Part shown: piece after piece, positions 47,429-55,861 of the stretch
Position numbering within the stretch: the stretch's first letter is position 1
Layout: every line of letters begins with the position of its first letter
The notes under the pieces: generated by a model
Database searches by the model: none
Seen by the model: only the letters and a program-made list of their open reading frames with translations
What the model was told of the DNA's origin: nothing
From: Lachnospiraceae bacterium
Lineage (GTDB): Bacteria > Bacillota > Clostridia > Lachnospirales > Lachnospiraceae
Direction of reading: 5' to 3'
Assembly (NCBI GenBank): GCA_015057555.1
Contig: SVEC01000015.1
Location: forward strand, 1-64,000
DNA: 64,000 nucleotides
Made by a program: the position numbers and the translations under genes

Positions 47429-47848
47429 CTACTCACTATAAGTGGCGCAGTTATTAGGTGTCTCATAGACAGTCGACTTAGCCACTTTGTATCCTTTATC
47501 TAACATTTCATTATAAAAATATTGTGCAAAATTCTCTGCAGTTGGACGAAATCCAACCTGAATAATTCTAAAGTCCTCTTCCTCTAAGGCTTCCATAGTT
47601 TTAGACTTAAGGCTTCCTTCCTCTATTATTAGAGAGTGGTCTAAATTATCCACCAAGGTACCCAAATCAGCTTTTAATGTAGAGAAATCCACTATCATAC
47701 CTCTACATTGACCCTCTGACTCTAAGTTTTCACTGGAAACCTCAATCTCCACGGTCCATCTATGGCCATGAATATTTGAGCACTTGCCCTCATAGCCCTT
47801 TAAAAAATGTGCGCTGTCAAAGCTGGCGCTGGTTTTTAAGGTGTACAT
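47429..47848 (-). CDS. queD: 6-carboxytetrahydropterin synthase
   Basis: 139 residues from the ATG at 47846-47848 (AGGAGG at 7 nt). Zinc-binding FDSAHFLKG and IHGHRW with catalytic Cys in GKCSNIHGH; a YETPNN-type C-terminus. Makes 6-carboxytetrahydropterin from dihydroneopterin triphosphate. First gene of the preQ0 operon. Just upstream, instead of a recognisable preQ1 riboswitch, lies structured RNA copy 3. Confidence 0.97.
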   Translation of the reverse strand: MYTLKTSASFDSAHFLKGYEGKCSNIHGHRWTVEIEVSSENLESEGQCRGMIVDFSTLKADLGTLVDNLDHSLIIEEGSLKSKTMEALEEEDFRIIQVGFRPTAENFAQYFYNEMLDKGYKVAKSTVYETPNNCATYSE

Positions 47849-47873
47849 AGTATTTTCCTCCTTATTTATTTGC

Positions 47874-47997
47874 AAAGAAGCGGCGTTGCTACATATTGGC
47901 CGGCCTGCCTAGGGTCGGTCCTCGCTGACACTTGAGACGGTCAGCTTAGTCCCGACCACTGTCGCGGCCGGAATATAATTTTAGGCGCAGCTTCTTT
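47874..47997 (-). ncRNA. Structured RNA element, copy 3
   Basis: 124 nt. Terminal stem AAAGAAGC/GCTTCTTT continued by GCG/CGC and ATATT/AATAT; core identical in pattern to copy 1 (CCGGCC/GGCCGG, CGAC opposite AGGCA, GGTCGG/CCGACC, apical GCTGAC/GTCAGC). On the minus strand it follows the thrC terminator and ends 9 bp before the AGGAGG of queD, so it would form the 5' leader of the queuosine operon. Whether it regulates that operon is unknown. Confidence 0.7.
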
Positions 47998-48014
47998 ATA
48001 TAATCCTGTCAACT

Positions 48015-48048
48015 AAAAAACACCGTAAGCAGGTATCTACTTACGGTG
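48015..48048 (-). terminator. Terminator downstream of thrC
   Basis: Stem CACCGTAAG (48021-48029) and CTTACGGTG (48040-48048) followed by six T on the minus strand; ends the thrC transcript about 130 nt after its stop codon. Confidence 0.85.
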
Positions 48049-48174
48049 CAATAATTCTAATCCGGCATACAACTATGTGTAGCCTTATGCATCATAATAG
48101 TCCTGGTTTTGTTTATAGACAGGATGGTACAAACGAACTGTCTTGTGTAATTTTATGTAGGCCAAGGGCCCATC
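48049..48174 (-). other. thrC 3' untranslated region with competing helices
   Basis: 126 nt between the thrC stop and its terminator. On the transcript AGGATGG at the stop codon can pair with CCATCCT, while overlapping CTGTC can pair with an upstream GACAG; a GGC-TACA/TGTA-GCC hairpin follows. The alternatives exclude each other, which would fit a switch, but I recognise no riboswitch class and only one copy is seen. Confidence 0.3.
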
Positions 48175-49662
48175 CTATACTCCAAGGAACTCCTTAACTA
48201 CCTTAAGCATATCTTCCTTGTCACATACTGTGTTATGACGTATCGGAGCTGTTCTAATGTCCTCGATGGCTTGAGGTACCTTAACTCCTGAGAGACGGTT
48301 AAGCTCATCTACAAGGTCAAAATCACTCTGCTTGTCATACTCTGCGTCGATTGAGTTCATAACGCTTCTTGTAAACTTGTATGGGCTTGCTGTAGAAGCA
48401 ATAACTGTTGGAGTATTATCTCCTGTTGAAGCCACATACTTATCGTATACATTTGCAGCAACTGCAGTATGGGTATCCATAATGTAGTTGTCTGATTCAT
48501 AAACCTTCTTAATGGTAGCTGAAGTCTCAGCTTCTGATGCATAGTTTCCGTAGAAGCTTGCAAGGTTAGCCTTCATATCATCAGTGATTGTGTACTCACC
48601 CTGGCTGTTTAATGCCATCATAAGCTCTTTGTTCTTAGCAGCATCATTTCCAGCAATCTTATAGATAAGTCTCTCAAGGTTACTTGAGATGAGAATATCC
48701 ATAGATGGTGATGTTGTAAGGATGAAATCTCTATTTCTGTTATAGCTTCCTGTCTCGAAAAAGTCATATAATACCTTGTTCTCATTTGAAGCGCAAATAA
48801 ACTTAGCTATAGGAAGTCCCATCTCCTTAGCATAGTAAGCAGCTAAAATATTACCGAAGTTACCTGTTGGAACTACTACATTAATCTTATCTCCCGCCTT
48901 AATATCACCATTTGCCACAAGTCTAGTATATGCATATACATAGTAAACCATCTGTGGTACAAGACGACCGATATTAATAGAGTTTGCTGATGAGAACTGA
49001 TATCCCTTAGTTCCAAGGTACTCATTAAGCTCTACATCTGAGAACATATTCTTAACACCTGTCTGAGCATCATCAAAGTTACCAGTGATACCAACTACAA
49101 ATGTGTTGTCACCCTTCTGAGTAACCATCTGCTTCTCCTGAATTGGACTAACACCATTCTTAGGATAAAATACAATAATCTTAGTTCCAGGAACATCTGC
49201 AAAGCCTGCAAGGGCAGCCTTACCGGTATCTCCTGAAGTAGCTGTAAGAATAACGATTTCATTCTCCACGTTGTTCTTCTTTGCTGATGTAGTTAAGAGA
49301 TATGGGAGAATTGAAAGTGCCATATCTTTAAATGCTATAGTTGAACCATGGAATAACTCTAAGTAATAAGCCCCTGCCTTCTTAACAAGAGGTGCAATCT
49401 CCTTAGTGTCAAACTTATCATCATATGCGCTGTTAATACAGTGCATCAACTCTTCCTCAGTAAAGTCAGTAAGCATAAGCTTCATAACATTATATGCAAC
49501 CTGACGGTAATCCATCTTTGAAAGTTCCTCTAATGATACATCAAATGCAGGAATACTATCTGGAACAAAAAGACCTCCCTCATTAGCAAGGCCCTTCAAT
49601 ATAGCCATAGAAGCTGTAGCTGTCTCGTTAGCATTTCTGGTACTTTTGTATATTAATTCCAT
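48175..49662 (-). CDS. thrC: Threonine synthase
   Basis: 495 residues, the long class of threonine synthase. N-terminal YKSTRN start, PLP lysine in STIAFKDMALSIL, TATSGDTGKAALAGF and the PTGNFGNILAAYYAKEMG phosphate loop. Converts O-phosphohomoserine to threonine. AGGAG precedes the ATG. Monocistronic, with its own terminator 130 bp downstream. Confidence 0.96.
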   Translation of the reverse strand: MELIYKSTRNANETATASMAILKGLANEGGLFVPDSIPAFDVSLEELSKMDYRQVAYNVMKLMLTDFTEEELMHCINSAYDDKFDTKEIAPLVKKAGAYYLELFHGSTIAFKDMALSILPYLLTTSAKKNNVENEIVILTATSGDTGKAALAGFADVPGTKIIVFYPKNGVSPIQEKQMVTQKGDNTFVVGITGNFDDAQTGVKNMFSDVELNEYLGTKGYQFSSANSINIGRLVPQMVYYVYAYTRLVANGDIKAGDKINVVVPTGNFGNILAAYYAKEMGLPIAKFICASNENKVLYDFFETGSYNRNRDFILTTSPSMDILISSNLERLIYKIAGNDAAKNKELMMALNSQGEYTITDDMKANLASFYGNYASEAETSATIKKVYESDNYIMDTHTAVAANVYDKYVASTGDNTPTVIASTASPYKFTRSVMNSIDAEYDKQSDFDLVDELNRLSGVKVPQAIEDIRTAPIRHNTVCDKEDMLKVVKEFLGV

Positions 49663-49768
49663 ATCTAAAACTCCTCATAAATATATTAGTAATTTAACCA
49701 AAAGGATAATAACACATTAAAATTATAAAAACAAGTAATTAATGCTTATATTTCCTTATATTATCCAG

Positions 49769-50578
49769 TTACTTAACTAAGAATACTTCTGCCTTTTGTC
49801 TACCAAAGTATAGTGCCTCTGTATGGGATTCAAAATAAATATCTATACGATTACCCTTTATAGCACCTCCCGTATCCTCTGCAGTATATATCTTTCCATT
49901 TATTACTACCTTGGAACCAAATGGTATTACACTTGTATCTGTAGCAATTGTACGTCCTTGAGTAGCTCTTGTTCCACTTGCTGTTGTAGGATTAGTCATA
50001 TTACTGTAGATACCACAGCAAATTGGACATGGACAATATGCTGTAAGCTCAAACATTCCCAAACTCACATATGTACCATTTTCATCAGCAAAAGTATATT
50101 GTGCATTTGAACCAGCTGTAACTGTATTACCTGAGGATGGTGGACCCTGGATATTTGGATCATATATTCCAATCTCAGCCTGTGCCATAACCTGTACGTC
50201 AAGTATCTCCTGAGCTGCCTGTTTTTCTCTCTCTTCTTGTCTAGCAGTGAGAATCTCCTGGATTTCATTCTCAGTCTTGGCTATAGTTTCGGCCTGCTCT
50301 GACACATAATCCTTATTAACCATCTGTTCATAGGAAATATTATCCACATAGAACACATTCCCTGAAAAAGCTTCCTTATCAGCTGCTACTGTTGGAATTG
50401 TCATCATAACACCTGATGGCATTCTACTTTCAGTTATTCTCATAGCTAGGGTTGTGCCACATATAACCATTAATGCAAGCACTACTATGGCTGATCCTAT
50501 ATATCTTCCGTATTCAGTCATTATTTCTGTTGTTTTTTCAAATACTTGGCTTTTGAATTTCTTTAATTTTTCTTTCAT
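49769..50578 (-). CDS. 3D-domain cell-wall protein (RpfB/YabE-like)
   Basis: 269 residues from the ATG at 50576-50578. One N-terminal membrane helix (about 28-46) anchors it; a coiled, Gln/Glu-rich stalk (about 85-125) is followed by a 3D domain (about 165-269) with the catalytic-type FELTAYCPCPICCG, TASGTRATQGRTIATD and the closing EDTGGAIKGNRIDIYF, whose three Asp give the domain its name. The fold resembles MltA-type lytic transglycosylases. A Cys-rich motif (CPCPICC) marks this subfamily. Preceded by a consensus promoter. Confidence 0.9.
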   Translation of the reverse strand: MKEKLKKFKSQVFEKTTEIMTEYGRYIGSAIVVLALMVICGTTLAMRITESRMPSGVMMTIPTVAADKEAFSGNVFYVDNISYEQMVNKDYVSEQAETIAKTENEIQEILTARQEEREKQAAQEILDVQVMAQAEIGIYDPNIQGPPSSGNTVTAGSNAQYTFADENGTYVSLGMFELTAYCPCPICCGIYSNMTNPTTASGTRATQGRTIATDTSVIPFGSKVVINGKIYTAEDTGGAIKGNRIDIYFESHTEALYFGRQKAEVFLVK

Positions 50579-50678
50579 TCTTATCACCAACCTTAATTAT
50601 AAAAGACTAATTTTTGCCTAGGTTTTATGTCTTTCTTCTTTCAAATATGTTACAAATCAATTACATAACACTATAGTG

Positions 50679-50707
50679 ATTATAAGTTAGAGTACTATAA
50701 CGGTCAA
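50679..50707 (-). promoter_or_regulatory. Promoter of the 3D-domain gene
   Basis: TTGACC (50702-50707), 17-bp spacer, TATAAT (50679-50684) on the minus strand, about 100 bp before the start codon. Confidence 0.75.
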
Positions 50708-50787
50708 GCCTTTTCACATTTTTTTCTAGACATAAATCCCCTTTAGATTTATACTTTTTCTATAATACTACAAGGATATACAAGATT

Positions 50788-51570
50788 ATGGAAAAAATGG
50801 GAGTATATAAAGCCACAAAAAAAGACGGTTCCTTGTACTATAGAGCCTCTTTTACATACAAAGGTAAGCATATTAGCTTGGGAAGCTACACGTCAAGTGA
50901 TGAAGCTCACCAGGCTTATTTAGATGCAAAGATGGTTGTAGAAGATATAGCTATAACCTTACAGGATTTTAATAGCTGTAAAATACTTTCCCACAACAAA
51001 TTCATAAGCTTGCTTAACTATAGAGATAATGCTATCTATATTTCCACACCAATTTATATTAGAAAACAGTATTTTGAATATTATCTAGACAAAAACACAG
51101 TATTAAAATTTGACCGAGACGACCTTTTCTTCTATGCATCTCATAAAATTCAAAAGCGTGGTGGGTATCTATTTGTGTGTGATTATGGAAGCCAATACAA
51201 AATCCTCAGTCGATTGGGAATTAAGCCCTTTGCAGTATATGGTAGAGACTACATAATGGCTAACGGGGATCAAAATGATTATAGATATTCAAACATCAAG
51301 ATAATTAACAACTACATAGGTGTTAGGGCTGAAACCAAAAACGGAATCACCAGCTATACAGTCTACATTCACATAAATGGAGACTACCTTGTAGGGAAGT
51401 ACTCTAATGAAATTCAGGCTGCTGTAGCCTACAACAAGGCCGCAGACACACTTAACAGTATGGGACTTGAGAAAGCTTTTTTACGCAACTACATCACTAG
51501 CCTCAAATCTGCAGAGTATAGAGAACTGTATAACAGCACGAAGATTTCCAAAAAGCTGTATCATATATAA
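50788..51570 (+). CDS. AP2-domain protein with degenerate HNH-like core
   Basis: 260 residues. Two AP2-type DNA-binding domains, about 4-50 (GVYKATKKDGSLYYRASFTYKG, then LGSYTSSDEAHQAY) and 176-222 (YIGVRAETKNGITSYTVYIHING). Between them the segment YIMANGDQNDYRYSNIKII (about 154-172) follows the pattern of HNH homing endonucleases (HHINGDKLDNRxxNL) but lacks the catalytic His pair. Likely a former mobile endonuclease turned DNA-binding protein. TATAAT lies 22 bp before the ATG with weak -35 and SD. Structured RNA copy 4 begins 53 bp after its stop. Confidence 0.8.
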   Translation: MEKMGVYKATKKDGSLYYRASFTYKGKHISLGSYTSSDEAHQAYLDAKMVVEDIAITLQDFNSCKILSHNKFISLLNYRDNAIYISTPIYIRKQYFEYYLDKNTVLKFDRDDLFFYASHKIQKRGGYLFVCDYGSQYKILSRLGIKPFAVYGRDYIMANGDQNDYRYSNIKIINNYIGVRAETKNGITSYTVYIHINGDYLVGKYSNEIQAAVAYNKAADTLNSMGLEKAFLRNYITSLKSAEYRELYNSTKISKKLYHI

Positions 51571-51623
51571 GATAAATCCAATGCCTTGCAGAGTGCAATG
51601 CTAAATATTTTATTAGAAACCAT

Positions 51624-51746
51624 AAAGGATGTGCGCCACAACGTATCAACCGGGCGCGGCAGGGTTCTGCGGAGCTGACCATTGTAGTGTCAGCGAAGCA
51701 GAATCCCTAGACAGACCGGGATGTAATGTAGCAACGCACATCCTTT
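51624..51746 (+). ncRNA. Structured RNA element, copy 4
   Basis: 123 nt, in the opposite orientation to the other copies. Terminal stem AAAGGATGTGCG/CGCACATCCTTT, near-identical to copy 1; CCGG.C/G.CCGG, internal loop CGGC opposite AGACA, AGGGTTCTGC/GCAGAATCCCT with one bulge, apical GCTGAC/GTCAGC. The internal-loop change (A to G on one side, G to A on the other) is reciprocal. Lies between the convergent AP2 gene (+) and dus gene (-); a TTTTCTATT tract follows the stem. Confidence 0.7.
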
Positions 51747-51754
51747 TCTATTAA

Positions 51755-52699
51755 TTATAATAAGGTTTTATCTATAAGCTCTTGCATCTCTGCATAGCTT
51801 TCCACCATATTTATACTTGCACGAAGCTTTGCGGAATCCTTGATTCCTTGGGTGTACCAGGCCACATGCTTACGCATCTCGTGTATGCCTGTGTACTCTC
51901 CTTTGTATTCTATCATAAGCTTGGCCTGACGGAGCATCATATCTCTAATCTCCTGATTACTAGGTCTTGGTAGCTCTTCACCAGTTGCTAGATAATGCTT
52001 TATCTCCTTGAATATCCAAGGATTTCCCTTGGCAGCTCTTCCTATCATAAATGAATCACATCCAGTTTCTTCTTTCATACGAAGAACATCTTTCCCACAG
52101 GTTATATCACCATTTCCTATTACAGGTATAGATACATTTTCTTTGACCTGTCTTATAATATCCCAGTTTGCTACTCCCTGATAATATTGTTCTCTGGTTC
52201 TTCCGTGCACAGCAACAGCTGATGCACCTGATTCCTGAGCAATTCTGGCAATTTCTGGTGCATTTAGGTTATCTGGTGTAAAGCCTGCTCTGATTTTGAT
52301 GGTAACGGGAAGACTTACACTCTTAACAAGGGACTCAACAATTTGTCCTATAAGCTCTGGCTTTTTCATAAGGGCTGAGCCCTCTCCATTATTTACAATC
52401 TTAGGTACCGGACATCCCATATTTACGTCTATAAAGGAAAATCCCTTATCTTCTAGGCGCTTGGCCTGTTCACCCATTAGTTCTGGCTCACTGCCGAATA
52501 TTTGAACACCTATTGGCTCCTCCCTCTTATCAGTCATTATAAGAGGACCTGTATTTTTGTTATTGTAATGCATACCCTTGGCGCTAACCATCTCTGTGTA
52601 CAGGATATCTACTCCCTGCTCCTTACACAATAAACGAAATGGCAGGTCACAAATACCTGCCATTGGCGCCAGTATGATTTTGTCCTTAAAATCAAACAT
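51755..52699 (-). CDS. dusB: tRNA-dihydrouridine synthase
   Basis: 314 residues. FMN barrel with ILAPMAGICDLPFR, the catalytic Cys in DVNMGCPVPKI, VKSVSLPVTIKIRAGF, HGRTREQYYQG and NGDITCG. Reduces uridine in the tRNA D-loop. Closest to the DusB group in motif and length. Last gene of the lysine-riboswitch operon, 13 bp after coaX. Confidence 0.94.
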   Translation of the reverse strand: MFDFKDKIILAPMAGICDLPFRLLCKEQGVDILYTEMVSAKGMHYNNKNTGPLIMTDKREEPIGVQIFGSEPELMGEQAKRLEDKGFSFIDVNMGCPVPKIVNNGEGSALMKKPELIGQIVESLVKSVSLPVTIKIRAGFTPDNLNAPEIARIAQESGASAVAVHGRTREQYYQGVANWDIIRQVKENVSIPVIGNGDITCGKDVLRMKEETGCDSFMIGRAAKGNPWIFKEIKHYLATGEELPRPSNQEIRDMMLRQAKLMIEYKGEYTGIHEMRKHVAWYTQGIKDSAKLRASINMVESYAEMQELIDKTLL

Positions 52700-52712
52700 T
52701 TTAATCTCCTGA

Positions 52713-53477
52713 CTACTGCTTCTCGTATATTAATCTTAAACCCTGAAGAGTAAGATTTGGATCATAAACATCTATCTTGTCTGTGTTCTCTGATATAAGC
52801 TTTCCAAGACCACCTGTAGCCACAACCTTTATATCAGATAGACCAGATTCCTTCTTCATCTTCTCTATAATGTATTCAGTCTGTCCTATGCATCCATAGA
52901 ATACACCAGCCTGCATACTAGTCACTGTGTCCTTAGCAAGAATTGTATCCGGTTTTGTAATCTCGATTTCAGGAAGCTTTGCGGTGCCTGTCCAAAGTGC
53001 ACTAGCCGCAAGTCTGATACCCGGTGTAGTTACTCCTGAGTGGAAAACTCCATCTTCCAAAACCAAATCGTGGGTCGTAGCTGTACCAAAATCAACAACT
53101 ATAACTGGTCCACCGTAAAGCTCGTAGGCCGCCACAGCATCAACAAGTCGGTCCGCACCAAGAGCCTTTGGATTAGGTATAGCAACATTTATACCAGTCT
53201 TAATTCCAGGTCCAACTACAATAGGGGTAAGGTGAAGATACTTAATGATTCCACTGGTAAGTGAATGCATTACCTTTGGAACAACTGATGCAATTATAAC
53301 TGAGTCTATATCCTTTACACTCATACCACGAAGAGTTAGCCAGTCTCCAAAAAACATACCATACTCATCTGATGTACGAGATATACCTGTTGTCATACGA
53401 AATGTATTGATAAGCTTTTCACCATCAAACAAACCAACTGTAATATTAGTATTTCCTACGTCTATTGCAAATAACAT
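52713..53477 (-). CDS. coaX: Type III pantothenate kinase
   Basis: 254 residues from the ATG at 53475-53477 (AAAGGAG at 5 nt); the in-frame extension upstream reads back into the previous gene. ASKHA fold with [23 protein letters not shown] and DFGTATT motifs. First step of coenzyme A synthesis, independent of the CoaA feedback type. In the dap operon, 10 bp after the DUF6145 gene. Confidence 0.95.
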   Translation of the reverse strand: MLFAIDVGNTNITVGLFDGEKLINTFRMTTGISRTSDEYGMFFGDWLTLRGMSVKDIDSVIIASVVPKVMHSLTSGIIKYLHLTPIVVGPGIKTGINVAIPNPKALGADRLVDAVAAYELYGGPVIVVDFGTATTHDLVLEDGVFHSGVTTPGIRLAASALWTGTAKLPEIEITKPDTILAKDTVTSMQAGVFYGCIGQTEYIIEKMKKESGLSDIKVVATGGLGKLISENTDKIDVYDPNLTLQGLRLIYEKQ

Positions 53478-53487
53478 ATTATCTCCT

Positions 53488-53814
53488 TTAATCCTCGTTA
53501 AGGAAGAATACCTTGTAATACTGTTCAAGCTGCTCAAACAGTTCTTCCTTTTCTCTTTGCATCTGTTTTATCTTAAGAACGCTACCTATCTCATCATAAA
53601 GGATATCATCCTCATCACACTCTGTTGTGATTTGTAAGGAACCATCCTCATCAAAATAAAGCAAAATCACTCCACCCACATCCTCTGTATAGAGAACACA
53701 CATAATCTGAAGTTCCTGTCTTACAAGCTCTGGTAATCCTTCAAAATCTGGATTTAAGTAATATTTCTCTGTGTATTTTGATGCGCTACAAAGCACTATT
53801 TCTTCCTGATACAT
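53488..53814 (-). CDS. DUF6145 family protein
   Basis: 108 residues, acidic, with a beta-rich first part ([25 protein letters not shown]), [21 protein letters not shown] and a coiled C-terminal helix ([23 protein letters not shown]). Matches the DUF6145 family of Lachnospiraceae as I recall it; function unknown. No signal peptide. Located between dapB and coaX with 17 and 10 bp gaps, so co-transcribed. Confidence 0.75.
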   Translation of the reverse strand: MYQEEIVLCSASKYTEKYYLNPDFEGLPELVRQELQIMCVLYTEDVGGVILLYFDEDGSLQITTECDEDDILYDEIGSVLKIKQMQREKEELFEQLEQYYKVFFLNED

Positions 53815-53831
53815 AGTTTCACCTGCCTATA

Positions 53832-54587
53832 TTAACCGATTACATCTGACATATTATACATGCCCGCTGGCTTTCCTGCAAGGAACTTGGCTGCCTCAAC
53901 CGCGCCCTTTGCAAATACTGACTTAGAATAAGCTGTGTGCTTAATCTCTATAACCTCGTCGATACCTGCAAATATAACTTCGTGCTCACCAACTATAGTA
54001 CCACCTCTAACTGCAGAGATACCAAGTTCTCTCTTATCACGCTTATTTCTAGTCTGTGAACGATCGTAAATGTATTCGTACTGATTATTGCTTGCCTCAT
54101 TAATTGAATCTGCCAATGCAAGAGCAGTTCCTGATGGTGCATCAACCTTAAGATTGTGATGCTTTTCAACTATCTCCACATCATATCCTGCTGGACCAAA
54201 TACTGCGATAGCATCCTTAAGAAGCTTCATAATAGTATTGATACCAAGACTCATATTAGCTGATTTAAGTATAGCAACCTTCTCTGAAACCTGTGAAACC
54301 CTGCTTAACTGCTCTGGTGAAAGTCCTGTAGTACAAAGAACTACTGGAATATTCTTAGCTTCAGCAAATTTAAGTAGCTTATCAACTGCCACTGCAGCTG
54401 CAAAGTCAACTATTACATCCGCCTCAACACCACAGGCCTCAATATCTGTAAATACCGGATATCCATTGTCCTTATTGTCTATTACATCAATACCTGCAAC
54501 GATTTCAACAGAATCGTCAGCCTTACAAATATCTGTAATTACCTGACCCATCTTACCGTTACAGCCATGCATGATTATCCTTGTCAT
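53832..54587 (-). CDS. dapB: 4-hydroxy-tetrahydrodipicolinate reductase
   Basis: 251 residues. NAD-binding GCNGKMGQVI, the VDFAAAVAV and CTTGLS segments, active-site VEKHHNLKVDAPSGTAL and C-terminal FLAGKPAGMYNMSDVIG. Reduces the dapA product toward diaminopimelate and lysine. AGGAGG precedes the ATG; 9 bp after dapA. Confidence 0.97.
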   Translation of the reverse strand: MTRIIMHGCNGKMGQVITDICKADDSVEIVAGIDVIDNKDNGYPVFTDIEACGVEADVIVDFAAAVAVDKLLKFAEAKNIPVVLCTTGLSPEQLSRVSQVSEKVAILKSANMSLGINTIMKLLKDAIAVFGPAGYDVEIVEKHHNLKVDAPSGTALALADSINEASNNQYEYIYDRSQTRNKRDKRELGISAVRGGTIVGEHEVIFAGIDEVIEIKHTAYSKSVFAKGAVEAAKFLAGKPAGMYNMSDVIG

Positions 54588-54596
54588 AAAAACCTC

Positions 54597-55484
54597 CTAG
54601 AACTTCAAACCAAAATTAACCATAGCTGTCTTAAGCTTCTCAGCATTTGCAGGCTCCATCTCTGTAAGAGGTCCTCTAACATATCCATCACAAAATCCCA
54701 TAATCTCTACAGCCTTCTTAACAGGAATTGGATTAACCTCACAGAAAAGTGCATCGCAAAGCTCTATAGACTTAAGCTGCATATCACGAGCCTTCTTTAC
54801 ATCTCCATCAAGATATGCCTGACATAAGTCGTGAGTCTGCTGTGGTGCAATATTTGCGATAACCGAAATAACACCTAAACCGCCAAGTGACATAATTGGC
54901 ACTATCTGATCATCATTTCCTGAGTAAAGGTCAATATCATCTCCGCAAAGGCTCATAAGCTTAGCAGCTTGTGAAAGATTACCAGTAGCTTCCTTAATAC
55001 CTACTATATTGTCCACATTCTTAGCTAGATATGCAGCTGTCTCTGGTAATATATTAACGCCTGTTCTACTTGGTACATTATACATGATGATAGGAAGAGA
55101 TACGCTGTTAGCAATAGCTGTATAATGTGCAATAAGTCCCTTCTGAGTAGCCTTATTGTAATATGGAGTTACGATGAGTAATCCATCAACACCAGCCTTC
55201 TCAGCCTCCTGTGAAAGATAAATAGCTGTCTCAGTACAGTTTGAACCTGTACCTGCTACAACTGGGATTCTCTTATTAACAACTTCCGCACAGAATCTAA
55301 TACACTCAATATGCTCCTCATGAGTAAGTGTAGAAGACTCACCAGTTGTTCCACAAACGATAATACTATCAGTTCCATTTGCAATGTGGAACTCTATAAT
55401 CTCTCTGAACTTATCGTAATCAACCTCTTTGTTTTCCTTAAATGGTGTAACTATTGCAACACCTGAGCCAGTAAAAATTGCCAT
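54597..55484 (-). CDS. dapA: 4-hydroxy-tetrahydrodipicolinate synthase
   Basis: 295 residues. GTTGESSTLTHEEH, Tyr of MYNVPSRTGVN and the Schiff-base Lys in VGIKEATGN are present. Condenses pyruvate with aspartate semialdehyde. First gene of dapA-dapB-DUF6145-coaX-dusB; expression is governed by the lysine riboswitch immediately upstream. Confidence 0.98.
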   Translation of the reverse strand: MAIFTGSGVAIVTPFKENKEVDYDKFREIIEFHIANGTDSIIVCGTTGESSTLTHEEHIECIRFCAEVVNKRIPVVAGTGSNCTETAIYLSQEAEKAGVDGLLIVTPYYNKATQKGLIAHYTAIANSVSLPIIMYNVPSRTGVNILPETAAYLAKNVDNIVGIKEATGNLSQAAKLMSLCGDDIDLYSGNDDQIVPIMSLGGLGVISVIANIAPQQTHDLCQAYLDGDVKKARDMQLKSIELCDALFCEVNPIPVKKAVEIMGFCDGYVRGPLTEMEPANAEKLKTAMVNFGLKF

Positions 55485-55517
55485 ATTAGCATCCTCCTAA
55501 TTTTAAATATTTACTTT

Positions 55518-55557
55518 AAAACGTAGTAAAGGGTTAGCACGACAAAGTGCTAACCCG
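55518..55557 (-). terminator. Lysine riboswitch terminator
   Basis: Stem GGGTTAGCAC (55531-55540) and GTGCTAACCC (55547-55556) followed by a T-rich tract on the minus strand; forms the off state of the riboswitch before dapA. Confidence 0.85.
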
Positions 55558-55584
55558 AAATAACTTGAAATGATACATCTCTAA

Positions 55585-55775
55585 ATTATATTCTATAGTA
55601 GCGCTCCATCTTACGATGACAGCCATACAGCTATTAACTGCACAGCCAGGATAACAAAGCTTAGATATTCGCTATCCTTCGGCGATTTCCCCTTTCATCC
55701 ACAATCCTCTGATCTAAGTCATCCTGTGAATTACTAATGAATCTCGCACCTCTACCTTATATATTCATGCTTCCC
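55585..55775 (-). ncRNA. Lysine riboswitch (L box)
   Basis: Minus-strand sequence carries the conserved elements: AGGTAGAGGTGCG at the 5' side, GAAAGGGGAAATCGCCGAAG in the middle, CTGGCTGT...GGCTGTCATCGT and the closing GGAGCGCTACT. Lies between a consensus promoter and dapA, with a terminator at its 3' end. Lysine binding is expected to favour termination. Confidence 0.93.
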
Positions 55776-55797
55776 TTGCACTCGTCAAGTCCTGTTG

Positions 55798-55826
55798 ATT
55801 ATAACACTTGCAACGAGCTATGTCAA
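55798..55826 (-). promoter_or_regulatory. Promoter of the dap operon
   Basis: TTGACA (55821-55826), exact 17-bp spacer, TATAAT (55798-55803): full consensus sigma-A promoter at the head of the lysine riboswitch. Confidence 0.92.
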
Positions 55827-55861
55827 CGCCTGGCAAATAAAACTTGCCCGGTGTTTAACAA

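Noticed and set aside
32075-51746. The four GC-rich palindromic elements as a MITE or insertion sequence
   Set aside because: Terminal stems differ between copies, with paired changes, no target-site duplication is apparent and no transposase is present. RNA structure explains them better.
50788-51746. HEARO/IsrB-like RNA linking the HNH-like protein to RNA copy 4
   Set aside because: The element is too short for that RNA family, the protein lacks RuvC and active HNH motifs, and three other copies have no nuclease neighbour.
52713-53537. Longer start for coaX at 53537
   Set aside because: AAAGGAG precedes the ATG at 53477 and the conserved DVGNTN motif starts there; the extension lies in the preceding gene.
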